The translations under genes were made by a program, and so were the position numbers. Positions 1 through 11,039 of a DNA stretch of 64,000 bases are shown piece by piece. The first letter of the stretch is position 1. Each line of letters begins with the position of its first letter. The DNA comes from Tritrichomonas musculus (taxonomy: Eukaryota > Parabasalia > Tritrichomonadida > Tritrichomonadidae), in contig JAPFFF010000019.1 in NCBI GenBank assembly GCA_039105265.1, positions 1,148,501 through 1,212,500 of the forward strand. Direction: 5' to 3'. The notes beneath the pieces were generated by a model that saw only the letters and a list, made by a program, of their open reading frames with translations, made no database searches and was not told where the DNA came from.

Positions 1-1
1 A

Positions 2-3000
2 ATGTCTGCAAGACATGAATTTAAATCAACTTTTCTTTTCTATTTCACTCAAATTTTCTTGCCAAAAAGATTTGCAGGTACGATTGAATCATCACCAGAT
101 CTTTTTAATTTTTACAAATCTCAGATTTTAATCATTTTCAGAACAAAGCCTAATTTATTTTATCATCCTTTATTTTTTAGAAAGTTTATTGAATTTATGA
201 AAGCTTTATCAATTCAATCAAGACTTGACATTTGGATGAATACTTTACCAAGTTTTATGACAGAAGATAAATTCACTCATATTCTTTTTAATCAACTTAG
301 AAACGAACTTTATCGGGCGTTTCCAGGAGTTGACAAAGAGGAAATGGAACCTGAAAATAATGAAGAAGAAGAAGAAAAGAAAAAGAGAAGAAGAAGAAGA
401 AATCCAAATGAACCAAAAATAGAAATCACTGTTGGTTTTAATGATTTTTCAAATATTATTAATACTAACAATGATGCTTTTTTTTCATATATGCTGAACT
501 TCACCGGTGCAATGGTTGGCTATTCAAATCCAAATATAAAAATAACTGATTTGGCAGACAATCCAATTGCGGATATTTGTTCACAAGTTCATGCATTGTT
601 CATTCGTGAAGGTCTTCGTGATGCTTCAAGCATCAGAACAATACAGAGATTTGATAAAATATCTTCTTTGGCTTCACAATTTAGCAATTATTACGAATAT
701 GATGATGATGATGAAATTGATGAAGAAAAGAAGAAATATAACAATTGCCTTCATATTAATTTTGACGAAACCCTTGTTCATTTGTTATCAATTCATCCTT
801 TCATGTCTAAACAAACAATTCTTTGTTTCAAAATGTTTGTTCAGCCAAATTTCGTCATAAAAAGTCCAACAAAAGAACTGATGCAATATTTACTCGGTTT
901 TTCATCAAATATGATTGAAAACACACACAGGACTCCAGATCGTCAATTATTGACTTATCTACCTCTTGTTTTCAAGAACTTGAGTAAAAATGAGTCAAAA
1001 GTTGGCTGTGATCGAATTCTCGACATAATGATCTACACAATTATATTGATTTTAACAAAAATCAATGATCCTGCTTCTGTTGCTCAATACATCTCGTTAA
1101 CAATTGATTCATTCATTCCGTCGACAATTGAGTCCTTCATTCCTCTTGTTGACACAAAATGTTTAAATAAAAAGCTTCTTAATCAATTGATAGCGAGATT
1201 AGAACGATCATCGAATCCAAAAGAACAACAGCCATCACCAGCAACACCACCGCCCACACCACCGCCGTCAACTGAGGTTAAAAAAGAAACATCAACAAAT
1301 CCTAATTCTAATCCAACATCGACATCTTCAGGAACTGCTTCCACAGGTTCAACTACAGTTGGTCAAACAATTCCAAAGCAGAATCAATTGAAAATGAAGC
1401 TTAATTTCCAATTAATTCCAGCACTTGCTCCAATGCTATTTACATTGAAATTCATGCCACCAGACATTCTTCCTTCAAATTTTTTTACATATCAAATGCC
1501 GAAGGATTTGTTCATTTTGTACCAAAATGCATTAACTAAGTCTGTCCAATTTGGCGGTAGCAGAGTATCTAAAGCAATCATTGATGACATTTATAACAAC
1601 TTCAAATCAGTTACATTAAGTGCACCATTAAATGCACCTTTTGCGACCGTTGCTGAATGGATCAAGGAAGTTAAAGGTGATCCAAAAGTTGCCTACATCA
1701 TCACTCTTCTCATAGACATAATGAAACCACGCACAATTGAGAACTTGATCATTGAAGTTAACAACTTGAAACAGCCTGTCCATCCAATTGTTCTCAATAC
1801 AATCAGCACGCTTGTTAAAGAGTCATTTCCATCATTTTCATCGTCATTTGAAAAGTTCCCACAACTCTTCATCTTGTCTGTTAATTACATCAGCAAGAAG
1901 AGGCCAAAAGAAGCAGACATCAATGACGATAGCGATTTGTATCGTCTTTTGAACACTTCCTTTAAAATTAATTGGCATTTGATCGATCAGACGACACATT
2001 TGATAATCTTTACACGTCTCGTCCTTCCGAATGTTTTTCACGACATTTTACGTCATTTGAGTGAAAAACAAATGCAAAACGTCATCGTTTTGTCCATTTT
2101 AAACCAACCAAGAGAATTTTCAATGTTTGTCCAATATTATGTTCATTGTTTCCCTAGTTCTTCTCTCGCTGTGGCTTTCACTCTTCATCCTTCTTTCTGC
2201 CACTCTGTCCCTTTCCCTTATACATCTCTATACAGAAATATGAGCAGCCTTGAAAATTCTGGCAATTGGAATGATTCTTTAGGTCTCCTTCAGCAATCTT
2301 TTCCTCGTCTTCTTTCAGCGACTTCTTTTCATGAACTTGGAAATTATGCTTCTGCGAGGAACAATTACTTAATTGCAATGATTCCAAAGAACTTTATGGA
2401 AGGAGTAAATGATATGAGTAATATTTATTTCAATTTCAATAAAAATAATAATATATTTGACAAAAATCTTGAAGATCAAGTTCGTGGCTTCGAACATTCA
2501 GATGAAGCTGAAAAATATTATTTCCATGCTTTATTAAAGCTTAGGAATTGTTTCATTAATGAAACTTTGTCTTCAAATAATAATTTAAGAGATACAATTT
2601 TAAGAACAAAAAATTCAATGCCAATTTTAACTTTACCACTCTTCCAAGATACTGGACCATTCTTAAAATTCGAACATCCAATAGAAACAACTCCAGGAAA
2701 ACTAGCAACTTCATTTATATCACCATCATTCACTCCTATGTATTTTAAGACATCTTTGTATGAAGAGATTCATCTTTATTTAAAAGTTTACATGGATCAG
2801 GATATCAACTTTGATGAATTCTCACGAATTAGCAAATTGATCTGGATCAAGTCATTAGATAGGCCTACTTCAATGGTTAGTAACTTCTCATGGAGATTTT
2901 CCATCCTTGAAGATTTTTTGGCAAATGGTAGCTCTTTTGAGAAAAATATTAATATTCCGGAAGTTCAAAAAATTATTAAATATAATCATGAAATAAATGC

Positions 3001-4829
3001 ACGTCTCTTAGCACAAGCTGATTGTGTTCGTTATTCCTTGAAACAATGCGAAAAAGCAGAATGTTATTCAGCGAGTGACATTTTAAAGATAACGAATCGA
3101 AATCTTCCTAGAATAATGACCTTTTTAACAAAGAATCCTAAATTCACATCCATTTATTGCGATACTTTAATCATGCTACGAGATTTTAAAACGATGATAA
3201 TGCAATTAAGTACACCGAATGTTACAAGAAGGCAACGTTTGACACTTTATTTGTCAATGATTCTTTATTTTCCAAAACTAATTAATAAGAAAATGACATT
3301 GAATTACTTATTTATGGAACTTGGAAATTCCGAATCAGTTGACAAATATCTCGTTCTTTCTTTAATTATTAAATTAACAAAGAATGATGAAGAAATGAAA
3401 AACAATTTTGCTAATTTTTTCTCACAATTATCTAAAGATCAATATGATTTATTCCTTGAATGGCTACCACCACTTTTCAAAGCATGCGAAAACTTACCAA
3501 TAAGTTTTATGGTAACTTTAATGGATTACAACACTCCATACTTTTTATTACAACTTCATCATCTTAAGAATTCACGTCTTATCTATGATAAGGCCTATTT
3601 TGCTGAATTAAACAATTCAATGAAGAAGAAGAAAGACGTCATTTATGAGTTTGAAAGTTCACTAGAATTTGCCAAGACAACTGAAGAAGATATTAATAAA
3701 ATGTTCACTGCAATTAAGGCAATTCGACTCTTTTATATTGGTCTAATTAAAGGAAGATCAAATCTTGAAATACCAGAAGATTTATCTGTATATTTCAAGA
3801 ATTTTGAAGAATTAACAGACTTTGTTGATAAACATCCGCCAGTTTTCCAAACAGATGTCAAGATGACAGAATATGTTTCATTGCTTGGCTTCAGGTTTCC
3901 AAAGACGACACAAAATGTATTACGTATTAAAATTGAGTCAGGAAATTCGAATGAAGCACATATTAAATACACAACCATTCGTGGAGAAACAAAAAGTTTC
4001 CTTCTTGTTCCTCTTCATATATATAAACTCACATATAATGAATACATATTAACAAATATTCTTAACAAGATGGTCATGTATCGGAATGAATGCTCCTCAT
4101 TAATTTATTATCCACAGGCCTTCTTAATTCATCCCATGCTTCTTCTTGTAAATGCACCAGAAGCCTCCAATATGGGATACATTTGCTCTCCTTATTCATT
4201 ACCAAAGCTTCTTTCATGCTTCAAAGACGCATCAAAAGATCCTTTAACTTCCCCTAAGGAAGTCATTGACAGAAGGGTTCCAATGTTTATTCCAAATGAT
4301 CTTCTCTTTAAATGGTTCATTCGTGGTTCAAAGGGACTTAAAAATGACTTCCTCTTTTTGAGACGATCATTTGCAATTCATTTTGGATCCATTTCTTATT
4401 TGCATTCATTATTCGGATCACCACAAATGATTACGCCGCCTCTTCTCTTCTTCAACGATCGCCAGAAAGTTTGCTTCTCGGGATTCATGGACAAGACTGT
4501 TTCTTACGCCTCTATTGCAATGACTCCACAGATCGAGACACTCATTCCCGAGTTCGTGCTGAGAGGTTCATTCGCTGCCTCTTGGCACACAGTGGCCGAC
4601 ACTGCACTGAGGCACATGGAGACTCTGAGCGTCATTTTGTCTGCAATTTTGCCAGATTCATGCGACCAGTCAATGATGGGAAAAGTTTTCGATAGAATGA
4701 AGAGATTCGGAAACCAAATTGGCGAGGATACTGATAAAGCTGACGAGTACTTCCCGTTCTTGTATTTGGATCACCTAATCCGAACTTCAAAGAACGCTAT
4801 GCTTGCTCAGCCGACCAAGTTTGGCTGGG

Positions 4830-4834
<5 letters not shown>
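2..4834 (+). CDS. Tra1/TRRAP-like PIKK-family pseudokinase, C-terminal part
   Basis: The last 300 residues follow the Tra1/TRRAP plan. Around residue 1317 is the degenerate PI3K-like N-lobe, with a stretch (RGETKSFLLVPLHIYK) in place of a kinase ATP-binding loop. Then come YPQAFLIHPMLLLVN, the FRKxFT-like FLFLRRSFAIHFGS, a MTPQIETLIPEFVLRGSFAAS segment matching the 'RLTPNI...G..GP' block of TRRAP, and a FATC-like tail ending in KFGWV. No kinase HRD or DFG motif is seen, as expected for this family. Upstream is a helical FAT-like region and a Pro/Ser/Thr-rich linker near residues 403-455. Known relatives are scaffold subunits of the SAGA and NuA4 histone acetyltransferases and exceed 3000 residues. 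The 1610 residues here are therefore probably only the C-terminal half, and the ATG at base 2 is probably internal. The stop lies in TAAA, a trichomonad poly(A) signal. An orthodox PIKK is less likely. Confidence 0.68.
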
Positions 4835-4863
<29 letters not shown>

Positions 4864-5170
4864 AAGAAAAAAAATTATATATGTAATTATAAATACCTTT
4901 ATATACAACTTCATTGCGTGAAAATGAAATGAGATAATCATTTGATTAACCTTTGTTACTTTTTTTTTTATAAATTAATAAATAACAAATTTGCGTTTAA
5001 ATTATATTTAATTATTTTTCACTATAAAAAAAATCTAATTGCATTATTTATTAGATTTAAACATATAAAGCTATTTCAATATTATGGCAAAAAAAAAAAA
5101 TATAAATATTATATTTAAATTAAGATAAATTTTTATTTTCGAAAAAAATAGAGGCGCCAAATATAAAAAT
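4835..5170. other. Intergenic spacer with long poly(A) run
   Basis: This holds the 3' flanks of two convergent genes. A run of about 28 A begins directly at the stop codon of the upstream gene, followed by shorter A and T runs. No gene, RNA or inverted repeat was recognised. The run could be the trace of a retroposed tail or simple slippage; nothing else supports retroposition. Confidence 0.5.
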
Positions 5171-8100
5171 TTAATCGAAGTTATAATAAATAAAATCAGC
5201 GGCTTCATTAACTCCTTTGTCTCTTAAGCTTTCCATGATGGCACGTGCTTCTTCAGGGTTTTTGGGACATCCATGGCCTCTAAACGTCATAACACCTAAG
5301 TAGAATTCCGCAATTGGATTTCTAGTTTCAGCAGCAAGTGTTAAGAGCTCATAAGCTAGATCAAAATCTTTTTCTTTATAATAAGTAAGAGCTCTTTTAA
5401 TTGCTTCTATATTATTGGCAGATTTGATATCTTGTCTCAACTTATTAAGGTTTCTTTCTTCTTCATTTTCTTCTTCTTCTTCTTCAATAACATCGAATTT
5501 AATATCACGCTCCTTAACTTCAACTGGTTGGAAATCTATAACAACATCATCTTCAGATTTCTTACCTTTAAAATCAGGAGAGCTTACCAGGAAATTGTAT
5601 TGTTTTTGGGCTTCAAGATTTCCAAGGAGAGCTGCCTTTTTGAAATAACTAAGGGCTTCATCATGTTCTTCTTCTGCCTGAAGGATGAAAGCTAAGTGAT
5701 ACATTGCATTGTCATCACCATCTTGGGCTGCCTTTTCGAAGATCTTTTTAGCCTTATCAAAGTTTTTCTTTACATAAATTCCTTTCATGAAACATAATCC
5801 ATAATTGTTTACTGTTGCTTTTGATGGTTCAGCTTCGTATGCCTTCTTAAACCAATTATAAGCATTTTTCTTAACTTCGCTTTTTTGAGGGGTTACTTGG
5901 CCAGTTCCCTCAATTTCTTCTTTAATTTGATCTGCGTAGTAAAGTCCTATTTCTGTTGGATAGTTCTGATACATTTCTTCAACACCACTTTCAAGCATTA
6001 ACTCAACACCTTTGTTTCTGTCCTTTTCACTTGTTCCTATTCCATGACATATATAATCACCAAGTAAGCATTTCGAATTAGCGTCGCCTTTTTCAGCTCC
6101 TTCAGAAGCACTCTTGAAGGCAGCCTCATTATTTTTGAATTGATTTCTCATAAGTTGAGCAAGATCGTAGTATGATTGATTAAATCCTTGACTGGAAGCC
6201 TTTTCTAGATGTTCACGTGCTTCTTCATATGGATTAAAACTGTTTTTGTAATCTTCAATTGATTTATTCAATACTGAAACTTGCTTATCATAGTTCTTTT
6301 TAGCTTCAATATATTGACTATGTGAATCATTGAATTCCTTAACGGCCTCCAATTTTTCTTCATCGTTTGCCTTATTGTAAGCAATACGGCATTTGTTGAA
6401 ATTGGCACGAGAATCTGACAGGTCTTTCTTGGCTCTTTCAAAGTTGTCACGCTCTTCTTTGTAGTTTTCTTTGGCAGCTGAACAACGATCGCTGTTTTCT
6501 TCTGAGATGAGTGAGAGAGCCTTCTTGTGGTGAGCAACTGGATTGTTGAGAGAGACTCCTTTATCAATGAGAGCCTCGTAGAATTCAGGCGAAACTTTGC
6601 CTTGGCAATTATCAAGAACAGACAAAACTGTTTGATTGTCGCATTCATCATTCAGATAATTCATGAGGCCTTCTGGTTGATTTGATGAGATATAGTCATT
6701 GATTTTCTCTGATTTCTCATCATCATTAATATCAATTGATACTGGTTCTGGCTCCGGTTCTGGCAAGAAAATATTGCGTTCTCGGACGACAATTTCTGCT
6801 ATATCTTGTGGCTGAACTAATTCTGGCGCTTTGTCTGCTTCTTCATTATCACTTGTTAATGGCGATTGCGAATCTTCTTGCAGCCTTACTTTACCGTTGC
6901 TTGGTTCATCAGGATAGTCTTCTTCATCGCTTTCTGAATTTTCTGCTTCTTGGAATCGATCCAATCGAACAGATCGTGATATGATTTCTGGATTTTCGGG
7001 CTCATCATGAGTGGCTGGCTGACTCACATCTTCTTCCTCTCCAAATTGAACATTTTCATTCTGGCTTGAAACTGGTATATTGGCGTTTTCTTCTTCACTG
7101 CTGCTTGAAGGCTCTTCTTCTCTTTCCTTATCATTTTCTTCTTCTTCTTCACTGCTGCTGCTTGAAGGTTCTTCTTCTCTTTCCTTATCATTTTCTTTTT
7201 CTTTTTCATCGCTGCTGCTTGAAGGCTCTTCTTCTCTTTCCTTATCATTTTCTTCTTCTTCTTCACTGCTGCTGCTTGAAGGTTCTTCTTCTCTTTCCTT
7301 ATCATTTTCTTTTTCTTTTTCATCGCTGCTGCTTGATGGCTCTTTTTCTCTTTCCTTATCATTTTCATTTTCTTTTTCTTCTTCACTGCTGTTGCTTGAA
7401 GGTTCTTCTTCTCTTTCCTGACCATTTTCTTCTTCTTCAATGATGCTTGAAGGTTCTTTTTGACGTGCTTTATCTGATTTTAATGATTCATCAAGATCTT
7501 CAACATAAGCAAGATATTTATCTTCTTCGACTTTTTCGCTGATGAAGCTTTTATCTGTTTTTAATTGTTGTGCAATGTCTTCAAATGAAGGTCGTTGATT
7601 GGGATTTTGTGACCAACATGTTGTAATAAGCTTTTTATAACATTCTGGAATTTGTTCGCTGATCTCTGGACGCTCACCTTTCAAGACTTTATAAAAAAGT
7701 GAAAGTGGACAAGCTTTTCCACTTTCGAAAGGTTTCTCTCCAGAAATGATTTCATAAACAATAAGTGCAAACGCATACACATCTCCTTTTGTGGTATATG
7801 TTTCGCTTCGAATGATTTCAGGAGACATATATGCTGGAGTACCTAGCATCTCACGTTCTATTTTAATATCATCATGTGTGAGATCTAATGATAGTCCAAA
7901 ATCTGCTATCTTAGGATATAAGTTTTCATCCAAAAGAATATTGTCTGGCTTCAAATCTCGATGAAGAATTTTTTTAGAGTGTAAGTATGCCATACTAGCG
8001 GCAATCCCATATATGTTTATTAATTTCATTGTATCAGTCCATTTTTCATTTGCATGACCTTGATTAGCATCATCAAGAATATTTTTTAACGATCCTCCAA

Positions 8101-9475
8101 GTGCTAATTCGGTAACGATAACAGGCTTTGGCCTATTTTTAAAATCAATTGAACTGTATGCAATAAATTTCAAAATTGAAGGGTGAGCAAGCCTTGACAT
8201 GATATTTACTTCCCTTGAGATACTAATTATATTATGTGCAGAACATTCTTCTACTCTATTAATTGAAACTTTGGCAGCAGATTTATTTTTATTATTTGTT
8301 GCAGGCTCTAAATTTTGCTCTATTTCCTGGTTTGCTTTTTCATGAACTATATATACTTTTCCAAAACCTCCTTTGCCAATTTTCCGCTCTTTTTCATATT
8401 TGTTAATATCTGTTTCTTCAATAGAAGAAAGAAGAGATTTGAAGTATTTTGCTCTTTGAGATTCTGCAACAACGTCGATTACAGGCATCATTTCATGAAT
8501 TGATAAGAAGTAATCTTCAAAGCGAAGCATTTGCCTTGTAGCTAATGATTCACTAATGTATTGATCAATAATTGCAATATAATTAAGATATGCGTCTTTG
8601 TCAACGTCTTCAGTGATAAAATCGGCATCTGTTTTTAATACTTCAACAATTTCATCAAACGTGGGTCTTCGATCAGGATTTTGAGCCCAACAATCTTCAA
8701 TTAGTTTACGATAACATGATGGAATTGGTTTAGTGAATTCAGGACGAATTCCTTTACGTGAAACTTTGCGTGAAAGTCTATATATGCTATTATATTCTTT
8801 AAATGGGATTTCACTGGTCATAATTTCATAAAAAATAAGAGAAAATGAATAAACATCACTAGCTTTGGTATATTCTTTGTTCATCCAGTATTCTGGTGGG
8901 AAATATCGCGATTCCCATTCAAGTTCGTCGTTATTAGTTGTTTCTTTACATGAATATTCAAATCCTGTTAATTTTGGGCAAAGATACTCGTTGATTAGAA
9001 TACAACTTGGATTTAAATTTCGATGAAGTAAATTAAGTTCTCGATGAATAAATGCCATAGCTGAAGCAATTCCATATATATTAATTAATTTCGTTGTTGC
9101 ATTCAATAACGGAGGTGACATTCCTGTTTCTATATCTTCAAAGTATCTTTGAAGTGATCCACTTTTAGCATATTCAGAGAACATGACTGGATTTTCTTCA
9201 CCATTAAAGTCTCTTTTGCTATAACCAATGAAGTGTAGAATTGCTGGATGATCTAATTGTGAAAGTATTTGCGCATTATATTCAAACTTATTTTTAATTG
9301 ATGAATAGTCTCTTTGTTCTTTATTTTCTAGAACTTTCGCTGCATATATTCTTCCTGTTTCTTTCTCTTTAACATTTAAGATTTGCGAACTCTTACTTTC
9401 ATACACTTTTGATATCTTTTCGAAGCTATCAATTTCCACTAAAGGAATGCTTAGCTCATTTGAGTCGCTCATCAT
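5171..9475 (-). CDS. Tandem pseudokinase-kinase protein with acidic repeats and Sel1-like repeats
   Basis: 1434 residues. Domain 1 (about 18-285) is kinase-shaped but has no glycine loop, HRN instead of HRD (near 150) and GFE instead of DFG (near 169); the AAK lysine is kept. Domain 2 (about 355-650) is complete: GKGGFGKV (363), AAK, HRDLKPDN (501), DFG (523) and MSPE. The two domains share long similar stretches, for example the LINIYGIA block before the catalytic loop, so they look like an internal duplication with decay of the first copy. A linker (about 670-800) holds roughly six Ser/Glu/Lys repeats. The rest contains a charged coiled coil and Sel1/TPR-like repeats (about 1080-1430), usually protein-binding. 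The likely role is a cytosolic Ser/Thr kinase (TKL-like) controlled by its pseudokinase; regulation is inferred. ATG-ATG at the start. The stop lies in TAAA. It is divergent from the next gene, with 97 bp between starts. Confidence 0.8.
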   Translation of the reverse strand: MMSDSNELSIPLVEIDSFEKISKVYESKSSQILNVKEKETGRIYAAKVLENKEQRDYSSIKNKFEYNAQILSQLDHPAILHFIGYSKRDFNGEENPVMFSEYAKSGSLQRYFEDIETGMSPPLLNATTKLINIYGIASAMAFIHRELNLLHRNLNPSCILINEYLCPKLTGFEYSCKETTNNDELEWESRYFPPEYWMNKEYTKASDVYSFSLIFYEIMTSEIPFKEYNSIYRLSRKVSRKGIRPEFTKPIPSCYRKLIEDCWAQNPDRRPTFDEIVEVLKTDADFITEDVDKDAYLNYIAIIDQYISESLATRQMLRFEDYFLSIHEMMPVIDVVAESQRAKYFKSLLSSIEETDINKYEKERKIGKGGFGKVYIVHEKANQEIEQNLEPATNNKNKSAAKVSINRVEECSAHNIISISREVNIMSRLAHPSILKFIAYSSIDFKNRPKPVIVTELALGGSLKNILDDANQGHANEKWTDTMKLINIYGIAASMAYLHSKKILHRDLKPDNILLDENLYPKIADFGLSLDLTHDDIKIEREMLGTPAYMSPEIIRSETYTTKGDVYAFALIVYEIISGEKPFESGKACPLSLFYKVLKGERPEISEQIPECYKKLITTCWSQNPNQRPSFEDIAQQLKTDKSFISEKVEEDKYLAYVEDLDESLKSDKARQKEPSSIIEEEENGQEREEEPSSNSSEEEKENENDKEREKEPSSSSDEKEKENDKEREEEPSSSSSEEEEENDKEREEEPSSSSDEKEKENDKEREEEPSSSSSEEEEENDKEREEEPSSSSEEENANIPVSSQNENVQFGEEEDVSQPATHDEPENPEIISRSVRLDRFQEAENSESDEEDYPDEPSNGKVRLQEDSQSPLTSDNEEADKAPELVQPQDIAEIVVRERNIFLPEPEPEPVSIDINDDEKSEKINDYISSNQPEGLMNYLNDECDNQTVLSVLDNCQGKVSPEFYEALIDKGVSLNNPVAHHKKALSLISEENSDRCSAAKENYKEERDNFERAKKDLSDSRANFNKCRIAYNKANDEEKLEAVKEFNDSHSQYIEAKKNYDKQVSVLNKSIEDYKNSFNPYEEAREHLEKASSQGFNQSYYDLAQLMRNQFKNNEAAFKSASEGAEKGDANSKCLLGDYICHGIGTSEKDRNKGVELMLESGVEEMYQNYPTEIGLYYADQIKEEIEGTGQVTPQKSEVKKNAYNWFKKAYEAEPSKATVNNYGLCFMKGIYVKKNFDKAKKIFEKAAQDGDDNAMYHLAFILQAEEEHDEALSYFKKAALLGNLEAQKQYNFLVSSPDFKGKKSEDDVVIDFQPVEVKERDIKFDVIEEEEEENEEERNLNKLRQDIKSANNIEAIKRALTYYKEKDFDLAYELLTLAAETRNPIAEFYLGVMTFRGHGCPKNPEEARAIMESLRDKGVNEAADFIYYNFD
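7080..7430 (-). repeat. Tandem 57-63 bp coding repeat in the kinase linker
   Basis: About six copies of a unit encoding EEEPSSSSxEEEEENDKERE-like text, recognisable on the + strand by the recurring 'tctctttccttatcatttt'. Unit lengths differ by multiples of three, so the frame is kept. The array is almost purely Glu, Ser and Lys, so it is probably a disordered spacer whose length varies between strains. Confidence 0.75.
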
Positions 9476-9572
9476 TATAAATTAGGAATATTATCAAAAA
9501 GTTCAAATAGTTTTTTAAGTATCACAAAAAAATTGAATTGTTATTTTTTTCTTTTCTTTAAAAAAAAATATA

Positions 9573-10385
9573 ATGTCTCTCAGTCAATCTTTTAAAATTG
9601 GATTTATTGGAGCTGGAAAAATGGGTGGTGCAATTATTAAGGGTTTAATTTCAGCAGGACATCCAAGTGAAAATATCATTGTTAGTGAAAAATCAAAATC
9701 AACAATTGATAATCTTGTTAATAACTATCACGTAAAAAATGTTCAAAAAAGCACAGATGTTGCTTCTATTTCTGATGCTGTTATTGTAGCAGTACATCCA
9801 AATCAATTTACCGATGTTTTAGAGGAAATTAAATCTTCTATCACAAATAAAAAAACAGTTATAAGTGTTGCGGGTGGCCTGCAGTGCAAAACTCTTGAAT
9901 CACACCTTGGCTCACCAGTTGTTCGTGTAATGCCAAATATATGTGCTGAGGTTTGTGAGAGCGTTTCTGCCATTACTTCAAACATAAATACTCCAAATAG
10001 CAATATTAATATAGCCGAATCCATTTTTAACATGGTTGGCCAAACAATTCATATAAAAGAAGATCTTTTTGATGCATTTTCAGGTGTTGCTGGATGTGGA
10101 CTTGCTTTTGTTTTTCCAATAATCGAAGCAATGGCTGATGGAGCTGTTTTAGAGGGAATTGATAGAAGTACAGCAATACGTCTTGCCGCACAAACTGTTG
10201 CTGGTGCTGGAAAACTTGCTGTTGTCACTGGAAAACATCCAGGCCCACTCAAAGATGATGTTTGTTCACCAGGAGGATGCACAATTGAAGGTGTGAAAAC
10301 AATAGAAGAACATGGTGTAAGAGCTGCTTATATAAATGCTGTAATTTCAGCTGTAGAAAAATCAAAAAGAATGGCAAATCAATAA
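9573..10385 (+). CDS. proC: Pyrroline-5-carboxylate reductase
   Basis: 270 residues, the normal length for this family. It reduces 1-pyrroline-5-carboxylate to proline with NAD(P)H. The N-terminal Rossmann motif GFIGAGKMGGAIIKG is at residues 9-23. VVRVMPNICAEV corresponds to the conserved 'RxMPNxP' segment, and the C-terminal signature DDVCSPGGCTIEGVKTIEEH is nearly canonical (SPGGTT in most members), with the helical dimerisation domain around it. No targeting sequence is evident, so it is probably cytosolic. The gene is divergent from the tandem-kinase gene and starts at the first ATG, just after an A-rich stretch. No other proline-pathway gene is nearby. Base composition does not stand out from its neighbours, so transfer cannot be judged here. 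Confidence 0.93.
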   Translation: MSLSQSFKIGFIGAGKMGGAIIKGLISAGHPSENIIVSEKSKSTIDNLVNNYHVKNVQKSTDVASISDAVIVAVHPNQFTDVLEEIKSSITNKKTVISVAGGLQCKTLESHLGSPVVRVMPNICAEVCESVSAITSNINTPNSNINIAESIFNMVGQTIHIKEDLFDAFSGVAGCGLAFVFPIIEAMADGAVLEGIDRSTAIRLAAQTVAGAGKLAVVTGKHPGPLKDDVCSPGGCTIEGVKTIEEHGVRAAYINAVISAVEKSKRMANQ

Positions 10386-10473
10386 GTTTTTATTTATTTA
10401 TTTTTTAAATAAACACCATATTAGTCTTTTCATTTAATTTGTTATTCATTAAAAATAAATTTATTTACATAAC

Positions 10474-10857
10474 TTACCCTTCGGACGTAATTAGAATTTT
10501 ATAAAATTCAATGAAAAGACGTATTAAAATGTAAAAATTGCCGAATTGAAACGTAATTACATAATTTATATAAAAATAAAAAAAAGCAAAGAGGTTTAGT
10601 TTCGAACTCAATGCTTTGACCTCAAATTAATCTAACCTCTAAGCTAGAGCTCTCAAATTTGAAAGGATAAAATATTTATATTTAAAGATAAATATATTTA
10701 TTTTTCAAATACAACTTTTATTAACTTTTTCTAAAAAAGCCGTATTCCAATTATTTTCACGTAGACGTAATCGTATAACGTAATTGATTTTTTTTCTTGG
10801 TCTATTTTATTGAAAAAGTTTGAACAGAACGTAATTTTTAAAACCTCCGAAGGGCAA
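10474..10857. mobile_element. Small non-autonomous DNA transposon (MITE), 8-bp target duplication
   Basis: Termini are TTACCCTTCGGACG on the left and, reversed, TTGCCCTTCGGAGG on the right (12 of 14 match). The flanking 8-mers TACATAAC at 10466-10473 and 10858-10865 are identical, so the ends can be placed to the base. ACGTAAT recurs inside in both halves, a typical subterminal repeat. There is no ORF. An 8-bp duplication fits hAT-type (less likely Mutator-like) transposition; the class is inferred. A tRNA-like stretch lies inside. Confidence 0.75.
10584..10656 (-). other. tRNA-like sequence (degenerate) inside the MITE
   Basis: Read on the minus strand, TAGCTTAGAGG fits a pol III A box and GAGTTCGAAACT fits a B box, spaced as in a tRNA. 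A T arm with four of five pairs can be drawn. The D stem, the anticodon stem and the acceptor stem do not pair properly and the base before the anticodon is not U. I read it as a decayed tRNA or a tRNA-derived promoter carried by the element, not a working tRNA. Confidence 0.35.
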
Positions 10858-11039
10858 TACATAACCAACCATTTGATATATAATTTAAATTTTTAATCAT
10901 TTTTATTGTTATGCTATATTTTTAAACATTTTTTAGGCGGAATTATATTATATTTTCTTTCATTTTTAAGAATATAATAAATATTACCATTATTCTTATT
11001 CGTCTTTACAGATAGCACATTAACATATTTTCCAATTTT

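Noticed and set aside
919-930. AAAACACACAG as an intron end in the TRRAP-like gene
   Set aside because: It lies inside a continuous conserved coding frame and matches the motif less well.
7066-7443. Long plus-strand frames opposite the kinase linker
   Set aside because: They are the complement of the Glu/Ser/Lys repeats and give only Leu/Ser/Phe repeats; no independent coding signal.
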